A stretch of DNA of 64,000 bases from NCBI RefSeq assembly GCF_013340285.1, contig NZ_BLVO01000013.1, positions 479,574 to 543,573 of the forward strand. Direction: 5' to 3'. This document shows, piece by piece, positions 33,696 through 42,887 of this stretch (positions within the stretch are counted from its first letter, which is position 1; each line of letters starts with the position of its first letter). A model generated the notes under the pieces. That model saw nothing but the letters and a program-made list of their open reading frames with translations. It was not told the DNA's origin and ran no database searches. The stretch is from Desulfovibrio subterraneus (GTDB taxonomy: Bacteria; Desulfobacterota; Desulfovibrionia; Desulfovibrionales; Desulfovibrionaceae). A program made the position numbers and the translations under genes.

Positions 33696-34952
33696 ATGGG
33701 AACTCTTGCATTATCCGCCCTTAAACCGGGTATGAGGCTGTCGGCCGATGTTCTGGACAGAAACGGCCGTAAGCTGCTTTCGTGCGGGGACGTGCTCACC
33801 GAGCAGTCTTTGCGCGTGCTCAAGATATGGGGTGTGACTGAAGCGCAGGTTGAAGGTCCGGATACCGGCGACACGTCTTCCTCTGTACCTGATGAAATTC
33901 CTGCAGATCTGTACGAAGCCGCCCTTGCGGATACAGGGCACCGCTTCAGGCACAACGATGCCTCGCTGCCTGTCATCAAGGAACTGCGCAATCTCGCCAC
34001 ACTGCATCTGGCCCGGAGAATGACCGCTCTGCGCGCAACCGGAGGCGACCCGCTCTCGCTTGTGCGTCCGGCGCCGGTGGTGCAGCCGGATGGCCCCTGT
34101 CCGCCTCCCATGGAAGTGCAGACCCTGCTGCGGGACGACGTGAAGCTGGGATCGCTTCCCTCGGTGTTCCACAAGCTTGTCGAGGTGGTGAACGATTCGC
34201 GCAGTTCGGCAACGGACGTGGCGGAAGTTATTGCCAACGACACGGACCTTGTTGCGCGCTTGCTGCGCGTGGTGAACAGTCCCTTCTACGGCATGACCGC
34301 GAAAGTGGACACCATCTCGCGTGCCGTAACCGTTGTGGGCAGCAACCAGCTTGTCTCCCTTGCCATGGGCATATCCCTTGTGGCCTCATTCAAGGGTATT
34401 CCGGAGCATCTGGTGAGCATGCGCAACTTCTGGGAGCACTCCATCGCCTGTGGCATGGCCGCGCGCATTCTTGCCAGCTACCGCCGCATATCCAACACCG
34501 AGCGTTTTTTCGTGGCGGGCATTCTGCACGATATCGGCCGGCTTATCATGTTCAAGCTGATGCCCGTGCATTCCACACATCTTTTCCATACCGCCTATTC
34601 GGAAAACAGGATCGTGCAGCAGTGCGAAAAAGACATAATGGGCTTCACGCACGACCGTCTCGGCGGATTGTTGCTCAAGGCATGGCGCTGCCCTGTTTCC
34701 CTTGAGAAGAATGTGCGCTATCACCATTTGCCGGGCATGGCTCCCACCGTGCAGGAAGCGGCCATAATGTGCGTGGCGGACGTGACCGCAAACGCCTTCC
34801 GTTTCGGTAGCAGCGGCGAGCGTCTGGTGCCCGTGCTTACCCGTGAGACGTGGGAATGTCTTGAGTTGCCTGTCAGCGTGTTGGGACAGGTAGTATTGCA
34901 ACTGGATTATCAGGTCGCTGAAATCGTACGGTTGATGAATGTCGATGGATAA
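33696..34952 (+). CDS. HDOD-domain signalling protein
   Basis: 418 residues. The N-terminal 100 have a small beta-rich segment (LKPGMRLSADVLDRNGRKLLS) common in such proteins; the HDOD domain follows from about 145 (LPSVFHKLVEVVNDSRSSATDVAEVIANDTDLVARLLRVVNSPFYG). It retains HDIGRL at the usual place, with a Gly between Ile and Arg, so some catalytic HD residues survive. Likely a regulatory scaffold in second-messenger signalling. Stop overlaps the start of the GAF/PAS gene, so translation is coupled. Confidence 0.88.
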   Translation: MGTLALSALKPGMRLSADVLDRNGRKLLSCGDVLTEQSLRVLKIWGVTEAQVEGPDTGDTSSSVPDEIPADLYEAALADTGHRFRHNDASLPVIKELRNLATLHLARRMTALRATGGDPLSLVRPAPVVQPDGPCPPPMEVQTLLRDDVKLGSLPSVFHKLVEVVNDSRSSATDVAEVIANDTDLVARLLRVVNSPFYGMTAKVDTISRAVTVVGSNQLVSLAMGISLVASFKGIPEHLVSMRNFWEHSIACGMAARILASYRRISNTERFFVAGILHDIGRLIMFKLMPVHSTHLFHTAYSENRIVQQCEKDIMGFTHDRLGGLLLKAWRCPVSLEKNVRYHHLPGMAPTVQEAAIMCVADVTANAFRFGSSGERLVPVLTRETWECLELPVSVLGQVVLQLDYQVAEIVRLMNVDG

Positions 34953-35829
34953 CGCTGCACACCCGACCGGGACACATAGCCTTGAGCAACGGCTCAGGCA
35001 CCTTGAGGAACAGGCAAGGTTCACGCTTGATGTTCTGGAAATGGCCTCGACTCTGGGCGATTTTCAGACCTGCATCAACAAGCTGCACGAGCCCACAGCC
35101 CTTCTGGAAGAGACCATTCTCCGCATAGGCGAGCTGGTGCACTTTTCCGCGTCCGCCTTTTATCTTGTGGATGAAAACAGCTCGGACTTCGCGCTGTCTC
35201 TGTGTTCGCCCGTCATGTTCAGGGACATGCTCGATGCGGAAGTGCAGCACCTCATCGACAACGGTGTCTTTGCGCTTGCCGTGCGCGAAAACAGGCCCGT
35301 TACCGTGTATTCCCGTGACAACATGTACCGTCTCGTGCTGCACGTACTGGCAACCTCGTCACGTACCAGAGGCATGTTTGTCGGCGTCATGTCCAAGGGC
35401 GAGCGCAATCTTTCCGGCATACTCATGTCGCTGCTGTCCATTGTGCTCAAGCACTGTGCCAACGCCATAGAGAGTTTTGAGTTGTACCGCCTGTTCAGGC
35501 AGGGTGACCGCGACCAGTACCAGTTCGCGGAATCTCTTCCGCTGCCGGTGGTGGAGCTTTCCGGTACCGGCGAGGTCTTGTTTGCCAACGCCGCTGCGGA
35601 GGCGTTGACGCTGAAGCAGGGGGGAACCTTGTTCTCCCGTGTTGCTCCCCGGAGCCAGAGTGCTGTCCGTTCATGGATGGTATCCTGCGCCGGCGGCGAG
35701 CCGGTAGGCGAAGTGGCGGTGGAGCTGCTTGATGAGCAGGGCGGTGCACTGGCTGTGGTGCTGCACGCAACGCCGTGGCGGACAAGTGCAACGGATTTGC
35801 GGATACGCTGTATTCTGGTGCCTGCATGA
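34939..35829 (+). CDS. GAF/PAS sensor-like protein without output domain
   Basis: 296 residues: a short coiled N-terminus, a GAF-like domain (about 50-195, with ASAFYLVDENSSDFAL and SRTRGMFVGVMSKGERN), and a PAS-like domain (about 200-290, with LPVVELSGTGEVLFANAAAEAL). No kinase, cyclase or HTH follows. With the HDOD partner just upstream it probably forms a two-protein sensory module. The ligand is unknown. Confidence 0.78.
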   Translation: MSMDNAAHPTGTHSLEQRLRHLEEQARFTLDVLEMASTLGDFQTCINKLHEPTALLEETILRIGELVHFSASAFYLVDENSSDFALSLCSPVMFRDMLDAEVQHLIDNGVFALAVRENRPVTVYSRDNMYRLVLHVLATSSRTRGMFVGVMSKGERNLSGILMSLLSIVLKHCANAIESFELYRLFRQGDRDQYQFAESLPLPVVELSGTGEVLFANAAAEALTLKQGGTLFSRVAPRSQSAVRSWMVSCAGGEPVGEVAVELLDEQGGALAVVLHATPWRTSATDLRIRCILVPA

Positions 35830-35863
35830 GCAGGTAATGTCTGTATGGAGCAATGGTGCCTGT

Positions 35864-36088
35864 ATGAAGATTGAAGTGAAGTGTTTTGCCACCCTGGCGC
35901 ATCGCGCTCCTGCCGGTGGCATGCTTGAGGTGGAGGCGGGAACGAGCGTGGGCAGTATTATCTCTCTGCTCGGTATTCCTGCTGATGAAGTGAAGATACG
36001 CTTTGTGAACGGGGTGCATGTAAATGATGAAGCGCTCGTCTCGGAAGGTGACAGGGTGGGGCTTTTCCCTGCTGTGGGAGGAGGTTAG
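35864..36088 (+). CDS. MoaD/ThiS-family ubiquitin-like sulfur carrier
   Basis: 74 residues from ATG 35864, ending PAVGGG with the C-terminal Gly-Gly that is adenylated and thiocarboxylated in the family. The beta-grasp pattern is present (MKIEVKCFATLA, GMLEVEAGTSVGSIISLLGI, VKIRFVNGVHVNDEA). It could supply sulfur to the pterin cofactor of molybdenum or tungsten enzymes, for example the aor product. No adenylating enzyme is next to it. Its ribosome site is weak. Confidence 0.82.
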   Translation: MKIEVKCFATLAHRAPAGGMLEVEAGTSVGSIISLLGIPADEVKIRFVNGVHVNDEALVSEGDRVGLFPAVGGG

Positions 36089-36191
36089 GCGTTATATTTT
36101 TTCCTGAAAGACTGTAGCGGGGAACTGTTGCCTACCTGTCCTCTCGCGGGTATAGTCCATCCGTTTGTGTGCAACGGGGGAGATGGGCTAT

Positions 36192-38828
36192 ATGTCGGAG
36201 AATAGTGACACTGCTGTAGGCAGTGATATATTTTACATAGATTCCGCCTTGTTCAGGGTGTTTGATTCTGCTTCGACCGGAGTGGCCGTCTATACCTGCG
36301 ACGGAGCCGTTGTCTATCTTAATGAAGCGTTTGAGCGTCTGGTCGGGCGTGGCCGGAACGAACTGGATTCGTTCCATGCCGGCACCGGCTGCTGCACGGA
36401 ATCTTTTGCGGAAGAAACTCTGCGTTTCAAGGCCGTTGCAGATGGTCTCAATGTTGGCGGCTCTGTCCGCGTGCGTCTTTCCCGGCCTGACGGGTCCTGC
36501 CTTTTTGTCCGTTCCGATCTCTATTCCATCCATGATATTCAGAGTAATACCCGCCTTGTGGTGCGCCAGCTGAGTGAAATCACCGAAGCCAGCGTTCCTT
36601 CTGTGCTGGTTGCCGGCGCGCGTCGGGATAAAGCCTATGTGGCCCTGCAGCTTCTTACGCAGGTCATTCTGCGGGAATTCACGCTTAACGGTCTGATGGA
36701 AGGCATCCACGGTGTGCTGCGCGAGCTCATGCCCGCGGAAAGCTGCTCCATATCGCTGACCGGCGGACCCGGCACCATTATATCCTCTCCCTATTTCTGC
36801 GATATCAAGCGTGAAGCACCCGAGCCCCGTCCTTTCGGCAACGGGCTGACCGAGTTTGTCTACATATGGGGCAAGCCGTTCATGCTCAGGCGTGACGAAA
36901 TAATGGATATGGAGGCCAAGGGCGTTGTGTGTCCGGCCAGACCTCGCCCTGCCGTATGGCTGGGTGTGCCGCTGCGGACACATGCAGGGGAAAGCGTGGG
37001 CGTGCTCACGGTGCGCTGCTATTCGGACGGAGAGGCCTTCACTCCTGAAGATCTGCAGCTGCTCGAACTGATATCCGGCTACGTGGGTGGTGCCATAGAA
37101 ACCTTCAGGCAGCAGGAGGCCCTGCGGAACAGCGAGGCCCGCTTCCGCGCCGTATTCGAATTTTCCGGGCTGGGTGTATGCACCATAGGCGTTGCGCAGG
37201 AGATTATTGAGAGCAACAGGCATGTGGCCGACATGTTTGATACGGACGGTGACAGGCTCATCGGTGCCGATTTTGCCCGTTTCATCATTGATGAGCAGGT
37301 GCGGCAGAGCATACGGGACCGGTTTGCCGCTCTGGTTGCAGGGGCGGAAGAAAGCTTCACCGAGACGGCGGAATGCGCCGTTTCAGGTGCGGCACGTTTC
37401 TGGTGCCGCATGTCGTTTACCTCTGTCCGCGATGCCAACGGCGACTTCTCTTTTTCGGTTGTGCTGCTTGAGGATGTGACGGAGCACAAGCTTTCTGACG
37501 ACAGGCTTATGCACATGGCCTTTCATGATGCGCTGACACGGCTGCCCAACCGTACGCTGTTCATGGATCGTCTCAGCAACGCCATCCGCAGGGCCCGCCG
37601 TCATGAGGATTATCACTTTGCCGTGCTGTTCATGGATATGGACCGGTTCAAGGTGGTGAACGACAGCATGGGCCATAAGGCGGGGGACGAACTGCTCAAG
37701 CAGTTTGCCCTGCGTGTGAGCGGGTGCCTGCGCGAGTCTGATACTTTTGCGCGCTTTGGCGGCGACGAATTTGCCGTGCTTATGGATGATCTGGAAGATG
37801 TGCTGCAGGCCCCCCATGTGGTGCAGCGCATTCTGGATTCCCTGAAGGTTCCTTTCAGAGTGGGCGATGTGGAAGTCTTCAGCGCGGTGAGTATCGGTGC
37901 GGTGCTGCGGGCGCGGGATTACGAGCGCCCCGAGGATATTCTGCGCGACGCGGATGCCGCCATGTACCGCTCCAAGGAGAATGGTCCGGGCCGGTACGAG
38001 ATTTACGACCGCACCCTGCATTCCCGCATGCAGGATATGCTGCAGCTTGAAAACTCCATACGCCGCGGGCTTGAGTACTTCGAATTTCACCCCGTGTTTC
38101 AGCCGTATGTGACCCTGCAGACGGGCCGTCTGCGTGGTGCCGAAGTGCTTGCGCGCTGGCGGCAGCCCGGTGGCGGTGTCGTGCCGCCTGTCGAGTTCAT
38201 TCCCGCAGCGGAGGAATCCGGCCTTATTTACGGCCTGGACTGCCAGATGCTGGAATACGGCTGCGCGGCGCTCGCCGATTGGCGCAAGCGGTATACCGGT
38301 GCATCTTCCTTTTCCATGAACTTCAACGTATCCGCCGTAACCATGCACCGCTGGAATCTGCTGGAGGTGTTCATGAAAATCGTGTCCGACTCCGGCTGCA
38401 GACCCTCGGACATATGCCTTGAAATTACGGAGAATACCCTGCTCAAGGGAGAGGAAGGCGTGACGGACCGCCTGTGGAAGCTGCGTGACCTTGGTGTGCG
38501 CATCGCCCTTGACGACTTCGGCACCGGCTACTCATCCTTCAACTATCTGCGCAGTTTTCCTGTGAACATGATCAAGGTGGACAAGATCTTCACGGCCTCC
38601 GTGCTGGAAGACAGAGCTTCGCACGGCATTGTGCAGGCCATTGTGAGCCTTGGCAGAGGGCTGGGTATGGAGGTTGTCGCAGAAGGGGTGGAAACCCTTG
38701 AACAGGCGCAGATGCTGGCATCGCTGGGATGTGAAGCTGCGCAGGGCTATCTGTATTCCCAGCCGGTGGACCCCGAACGTCTGTTCAGGATGATGGAGCA
38801 CGGCCGCCTGCCCATGGAAGCCGGCTAA
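36192..38828 (+). CDS. PAS-GAF-PAS-GGDEF-EAL cyclic-di-GMP protein
   Basis: About 878 residues. Start ATG 36192 after GGGGGAG. Order: PAS (about 10-130), GAF (about 145-310), PAS (about 315-435), GGDEF (about 445-610) with intact RFGGDEF, and EAL (about 620-870). The EAL domain keeps the substrate and metal residues: GAEVLARW, NFNVSA, LEITEN, DDFGTGYSS, IKVDKIF, VVAEGVET and QGYLYSQP. Both halves thus look competent for making or breaking cyclic di-GMP; sensing domains would decide. It closes the HDOD/GAF/MoaD plus-strand group. Confidence 0.93.
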   Translation: MSENSDTAVGSDIFYIDSALFRVFDSASTGVAVYTCDGAVVYLNEAFERLVGRGRNELDSFHAGTGCCTESFAEETLRFKAVADGLNVGGSVRVRLSRPDGSCLFVRSDLYSIHDIQSNTRLVVRQLSEITEASVPSVLVAGARRDKAYVALQLLTQVILREFTLNGLMEGIHGVLRELMPAESCSISLTGGPGTIISSPYFCDIKREAPEPRPFGNGLTEFVYIWGKPFMLRRDEIMDMEAKGVVCPARPRPAVWLGVPLRTHAGESVGVLTVRCYSDGEAFTPEDLQLLELISGYVGGAIETFRQQEALRNSEARFRAVFEFSGLGVCTIGVAQEIIESNRHVADMFDTDGDRLIGADFARFIIDEQVRQSIRDRFAALVAGAEESFTETAECAVSGAARFWCRMSFTSVRDANGDFSFSVVLLEDVTEHKLSDDRLMHMAFHDALTRLPNRTLFMDRLSNAIRRARRHEDYHFAVLFMDMDRFKVVNDSMGHKAGDELLKQFALRVSGCLRESDTFARFGGDEFAVLMDDLEDVLQAPHVVQRILDSLKVPFRVGDVEVFSAVSIGAVLRARDYERPEDILRDADAAMYRSKENGPGRYEIYDRTLHSRMQDMLQLENSIRRGLEYFEFHPVFQPYVTLQTGRLRGAEVLARWRQPGGGVVPPVEFIPAAEESGLIYGLDCQMLEYGCAALADWRKRYTGASSFSMNFNVSAVTMHRWNLLEVFMKIVSDSGCRPSDICLEITENTLLKGEEGVTDRLWKLRDLGVRIALDDFGTGYSSFNYLRSFPVNMIKVDKIFTASVLEDRASHGIVQAIVSLGRGLGMEVVAEGVETLEQAQMLASLGCEAAQGYLYSQPVDPERLFRMMEHGRLPMEAG

Positions 38829-38843
38829 GTCACAGCCGGCTGG

Positions 38844-41138
38844 CTACCAGTCATCGCCTTCTGCTGTTCCGCCGCGCATCTCCGTGGCAATGCAGCGCAG
38901 CAATCCGTAATCGAACCTACCCTTCAGCGCATCAAATGCGCCCCTGAGTCCGGTGCCTGCTCCAATGCTGGCACCAAGCGCCTCTTGTATGTCATGCATG
39001 TCGGCGGGACTCAATTGTCCGGTTATTTCCCCGAGTTCCATTTCCTTGAGGCGCAAGGCCTGCGCAAAGTGGCCGTATACGGTTCCGGTGGCAAGGCCGC
39101 GCTCGGCGGCAACGGCTTCTGCCGTGCCGAGGGTCTTGAGCATGTCCATGGATGAGCGCACCGTCGCCGTTATGCCCCGGCTGTCGCGGGCAATCTTGCG
39201 GCGTTCCTTTTCCGCAGCTCTCTGGGGCAGCGGCGGCGTGTTTTCAGGTTTGCCGTGTTCCGCTTCATGGGCAGCCAGCAGGTCAAGAAACAGCTGGCCG
39301 TACATGGCCAGTTTGGCCTGTCCGACACCGTAGAGGTTGCTCAGTTCCTCAAGCGTTGCAGGCCGGTAAGCGGCAAGTTCCATGAGGGTTTTGTCGGGGA
39401 AAATGGCGTACGGGGGCACATCCTGTTCTTCAGACAGGCGCAGCCGCTCGTTGCGTAGCGCCTGCAGCAGGGACGATGTGAGCGGATGTGAAAGGGTGGC
39501 ATGCAGCGCAGCCTCCATTTCCGGTGTGACCCGTCCGTGGGCTGCCGGTGCAGCAAGGGATTCGCGTCGTAGCTGCACTGTCCGGTCGCCCCGCAGCACC
39601 TGCCAGCTTTCTTCGTTCAGCAGCAGGCTGCCGTGGCCTTCCATATCCACATCCAGCAGGCCGAGCGCGACCAGTTGACGGAAGACGGATTTCCAGGATT
39701 CCTTGGCCAGCTCCTTGCCGCATCCGAAGGTCTTGAATTCGTTATGTCCGTGGTCAGCAACGCGCTTTGTGAGCTTGCCCAGCAGAATATCGGTCAGATG
39801 GGCCACGCCGAACCGTTGCCCGGTGCGGTAAACGCAGGAAAGGGCTTTCTGCGCGGCAACTGTGCCGTCCCATGTCTGTGGCGGGGTAATGCAGGTGTCG
39901 CAGTTGCCGCAGGAGGTAGCAAGCGGTTCCCCGAAGTAGCCGAGCAGCGCCTTGCGACGGCATTCCACTGTTTCAAGAAAGCCGAGCATGGCGTTGAGTT
40001 TCTGATGTTCGATGAAGGAACGCGGGTTTTCTTCCGGCGAGCCGATCATCTTGCGCAGAATAACCACATCGGCCAGGCCGTATGTCATGAAGGCTTCCGC
40101 CGGGAGCCCGTCACGGCCTGCGCGCCCTGTTTCCTGATGATAGGCTTCAAGGCTGCGGGGCGGCTCAAGGTGCGCGACAAAACGCACGTTGGGTTTGTCC
40201 ACGCCCATGCCGAAGGCCACGGTTGCCACCATGACCACCCCTTCTTCCCGCATGAAGCGTTCCTGATTGTGGCTGCGCAGAATGGCCGTCATGCCCGCAT
40301 GGTATGGCAGGGCGGGTATTCCCGCCGCCTGCAGGGCCTCTGCCGTTTCTTCAACCTTCTTGCGTGAAATGCGGTACACGATGCCTGCTTCGCCCGCATG
40401 GCGTTGCCTGATGAAGGCCAGCAGCTGATCAATGCCGCGATCTTTCTGCACTATCGCATAACTGATGTTGGGTCTGTCGAATCCCGTGGAAAAGACCGAG
40501 GCTCCGCCAAGTTGCAGATGATCCACAATGTCGCGGCGGGTGGGACCGTCCGCCGTGGCGGTAAGGGCTATGCGGGGAACCTTGGGAAATCGTTCGTGCA
40601 GTACGGAAAGCTGCGTGTATTCGGGCCGGAAATCGTGTCCCCACTGGGAAACGCAATGGGCCTCGTCTATGGCGAACAGGGCAATGGGCAACCCGTCCAG
40701 ACGATTCAGAAACTGCGGAGTCATGAGACGTTCAGGCGCAACGTAGAGCAGGTCGAGCGCTCCGCCGTGCAGGGCTGCTTCCACCTCCCTCTGGCGGGCA
40801 GGGGAAAGGCTGGAGTTGAGACAGGCCGCCCTTACACCCATCTGGGTCAGCGCGCTTACCTGATCCTGCATGAGGGCAATAAGCGGCGAGATAACAATGC
40901 CGGTACCCTGTCGCATGATGGAGGGAATCTGGTAGCAGAGGGATTTGCCACCCCCTGTCGGCATGAGCACCAGCGCATCGCCTCCGCCGAGCACATGTTC
41001 TATCACGCCGTGCTGTTCGCCCTGAAAAGCATGATAGCCGTATACGTGTCTGAGCACGTCCAGAGGGGTGGATAGTTCCGGTGCGTCGGGAGCGGGGACA
41101 TTGTTTATGAGTGCGTTCTGAATCTGTCTGGTCGGCAT
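38844..41138 (-). CDS. recQ: ATP-dependent DNA helicase RecQ
   Basis: 764 residues, about 150 more than E. coli RecQ. Helicase: [57 protein letters not shown] zinc-binding RQC region has [12 protein letters not shown] and SCGNCDTC; an HRDC domain follows (about 560-640). The extra C-terminal region contains [22 protein letters not shown], like the HTH_40 domain added in some RecQ proteins. It unwinds DNA 3'-5' in recombination and fork repair. Divergent from the first trypsin-like lipoprotein gene. Confidence 0.94.
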   Translation of the reverse strand: MPTRQIQNALINNVPAPDAPELSTPLDVLRHVYGYHAFQGEQHGVIEHVLGGGDALVLMPTGGGKSLCYQIPSIMRQGTGIVISPLIALMQDQVSALTQMGVRAACLNSSLSPARQREVEAALHGGALDLLYVAPERLMTPQFLNRLDGLPIALFAIDEAHCVSQWGHDFRPEYTQLSVLHERFPKVPRIALTATADGPTRRDIVDHLQLGGASVFSTGFDRPNISYAIVQKDRGIDQLLAFIRQRHAGEAGIVYRISRKKVEETAEALQAAGIPALPYHAGMTAILRSHNQERFMREEGVVMVATVAFGMGVDKPNVRFVAHLEPPRSLEAYHQETGRAGRDGLPAEAFMTYGLADVVILRKMIGSPEENPRSFIEHQKLNAMLGFLETVECRRKALLGYFGEPLATSCGNCDTCITPPQTWDGTVAAQKALSCVYRTGQRFGVAHLTDILLGKLTKRVADHGHNEFKTFGCGKELAKESWKSVFRQLVALGLLDVDMEGHGSLLLNEESWQVLRGDRTVQLRRESLAAPAAHGRVTPEMEAALHATLSHPLTSSLLQALRNERLRLSEEQDVPPYAIFPDKTLMELAAYRPATLEELSNLYGVGQAKLAMYGQLFLDLLAAHEAEHGKPENTPPLPQRAAEKERRKIARDSRGITATVRSSMDMLKTLGTAEAVAAERGLATGTVYGHFAQALRLKEMELGEITGQLSPADMHDIQEALGASIGAGTGLRGAFDALKGRFDYGLLRCIATEMRGGTAEGDDW

Positions 41139-41278
41139 GGGCGGACACTAGCCGATTACGCCGGGTACTGGAAGGGGCTTCGGGCTATATCTCGCCATGG
41201 GTTGAAGATAGCTTGATCTATCAGGCATCTTTAGTTTACCTCTTGTGTTCGTATTCGGAAATCAATGGGGAGGGTATA

Positions 41279-42823
41279 GTGCGACGCTGCGTTCTGCTGC
41301 TTATTCTGCTGTTTATGGTGGGTTGCAAGGCAACAATGGTGGGTACAAATGCTGAAAGTATCTCCGATATAGAAAACAAACAGGTGGTGGGCGACCAGCG
41401 GGTTGTCTTTGTCTCGTATGACGAGGCTATAGACATTGCCGAAGAGGTCGCAAGCCTGAAGTTCCGTTCCGTCAAGGTGAACAAGGCCCGTAACGGCATT
41501 GTCGTTCACACCTATGACCCCATGTATGGCGCTTTCATAGGCCGGATAGAACCCGTTGTGCTGTATATCCCGAAGACGCAGGAATACGGCATTACTTTTC
41601 TGATGTATGGAAAAGGAGACGGTTTCTGGGACGGAACACTCACTCCAAAGACTTTTCTGAAAGCATTCTATAAAGAACTTGAGGACTACCTTGAGTTCAA
41701 CGACATAGAAAATACCGTCTACACACAGGCTGAATACACGCAGTCCAAGGGCGTGCCGGTCGAAAAAGCTTCCGCAAGCATTCCGCACGACCCGCAGGCG
41801 TTCGCCTTCTGGCTCACCAAGCGTGCGGACCGCGACCCCATGGAAGGTGTGTACGAAGATTCCGCCGGTGATTTCACGCTTGGCATCTACGCCACTCCCA
41901 AGGACAGGCAGTACAAATTCAAGGCCGTCATTCTGGAATCCCGCGACCGCAAATGGAAGGTCGGCGAGATTCTTATCAAGTTTAAAAAGTTGGTACCCGG
42001 CTCCGTCTGTCTCAGCCGCATTCAGGACAAGCAGGGGACAGAATCCGGTATTGCCTGGAAGGTTGAGCGCAATTCCATTGTCTCGCTGCGCAAACCGCAC
42101 GGTGACGTTGCCCTGTACAGGGAATCGGATGCAGATCTGCTCGGTACGGGTGGCGCAACCGCCTCACAGGGCGAGGGGCCTGTCATGCGGGTGGGCGACG
42201 AAGAGTACCGTCTCATTTCCTCCGGTTCCGTATGGGTTGTCGGGCCCAAATATCTCGTCACTGCAGAGCATGTTGTAGACAGCGATTATGACTACTTTGT
42301 CTTTGAAGGAGATGAGATTCGGCAGGTGCGTGTTGTCGCAACTGATAAAGATCTGGATCTGGCAGTGCTCAAGCTCATGGAAGGCACGTTTCAGGCTCCG
42401 CCCATTCCCTTGCGTAAGCAGGCAAAGATACCCAACGGTACTCCCGTGCTGGCTATGGGCTTCCCTGAGCTAGGCACGCTGGGAACGGAAATCAAGATAA
42501 CGGCAGGTATAGTGAACGCCCAGACAGGGTATGCAGGCAAGAGTCAGCAATATCAGATTTCGGCAGAGATTCATCATGGTAACAGCGGCGGTCCCGTCGT
42601 CGATGACTGCGGTAACGTTATGGGCGTTGTGAGTTCCGGTATTAGCAAGATGGTAATGGATAACGTGAGTTTTGTTGTTAAATACCAGTTCTTGAAGGCG
42701 TTTATGGAGTCCCACAATGTGGATTTCACCGAAAGAGAATCGGTCAAGCCGTTGTCTGCCGTGGAAGTGTTTGAACGCTACTCAAAGTCGGTAATGTTGA
42801 TTCTGGCGACCGATAAGAAATGA
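41279..42823 (+). CDS. trypsin-like lipoprotein protease A
   Basis: 514 residues from GTG 41279 (GGGGAGGG site). A lipoprotein signal with lipobox MVGC is followed by about 300 residues of an unrecognised domain (FVSYDEAIDIAEEVASLKFRSVKVN; GVYEDSAGDFTLGIY). A chymotrypsin-fold domain ends the protein: His331 in TAEHVVD, Asp360 in KDLDLAVLKL and Ser436 in HGNSGGPV, in the right order. No PDZ domain, unlike DegP. Likely an envelope-anchored protease or signal-dependent binder. Forms a pair with the gene 64 bases downstream. Confidence 0.85.
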   Translation: MRRCVLLLILLFMVGCKATMVGTNAESISDIENKQVVGDQRVVFVSYDEAIDIAEEVASLKFRSVKVNKARNGIVVHTYDPMYGAFIGRIEPVVLYIPKTQEYGITFLMYGKGDGFWDGTLTPKTFLKAFYKELEDYLEFNDIENTVYTQAEYTQSKGVPVEKASASIPHDPQAFAFWLTKRADRDPMEGVYEDSAGDFTLGIYATPKDRQYKFKAVILESRDRKWKVGEILIKFKKLVPGSVCLSRIQDKQGTESGIAWKVERNSIVSLRKPHGDVALYRESDADLLGTGGATASQGEGPVMRVGDEEYRLISSGSVWVVGPKYLVTAEHVVDSDYDYFVFEGDEIRQVRVVATDKDLDLAVLKLMEGTFQAPPIPLRKQAKIPNGTPVLAMGFPELGTLGTEIKITAGIVNAQTGYAGKSQQYQISAEIHHGNSGGPVVDDCGNVMGVVSSGISKMVMDNVSFVVKYQFLKAFMESHNVDFTERESVKPLSAVEVFERYSKSVMLILATDKK

Positions 42824-42887
42824 TTTTTTCATGCTGCGACAGCGTGTTGTGAATAATTGCCGCAAGTTTGAAACGAAGAGGGTGGAG

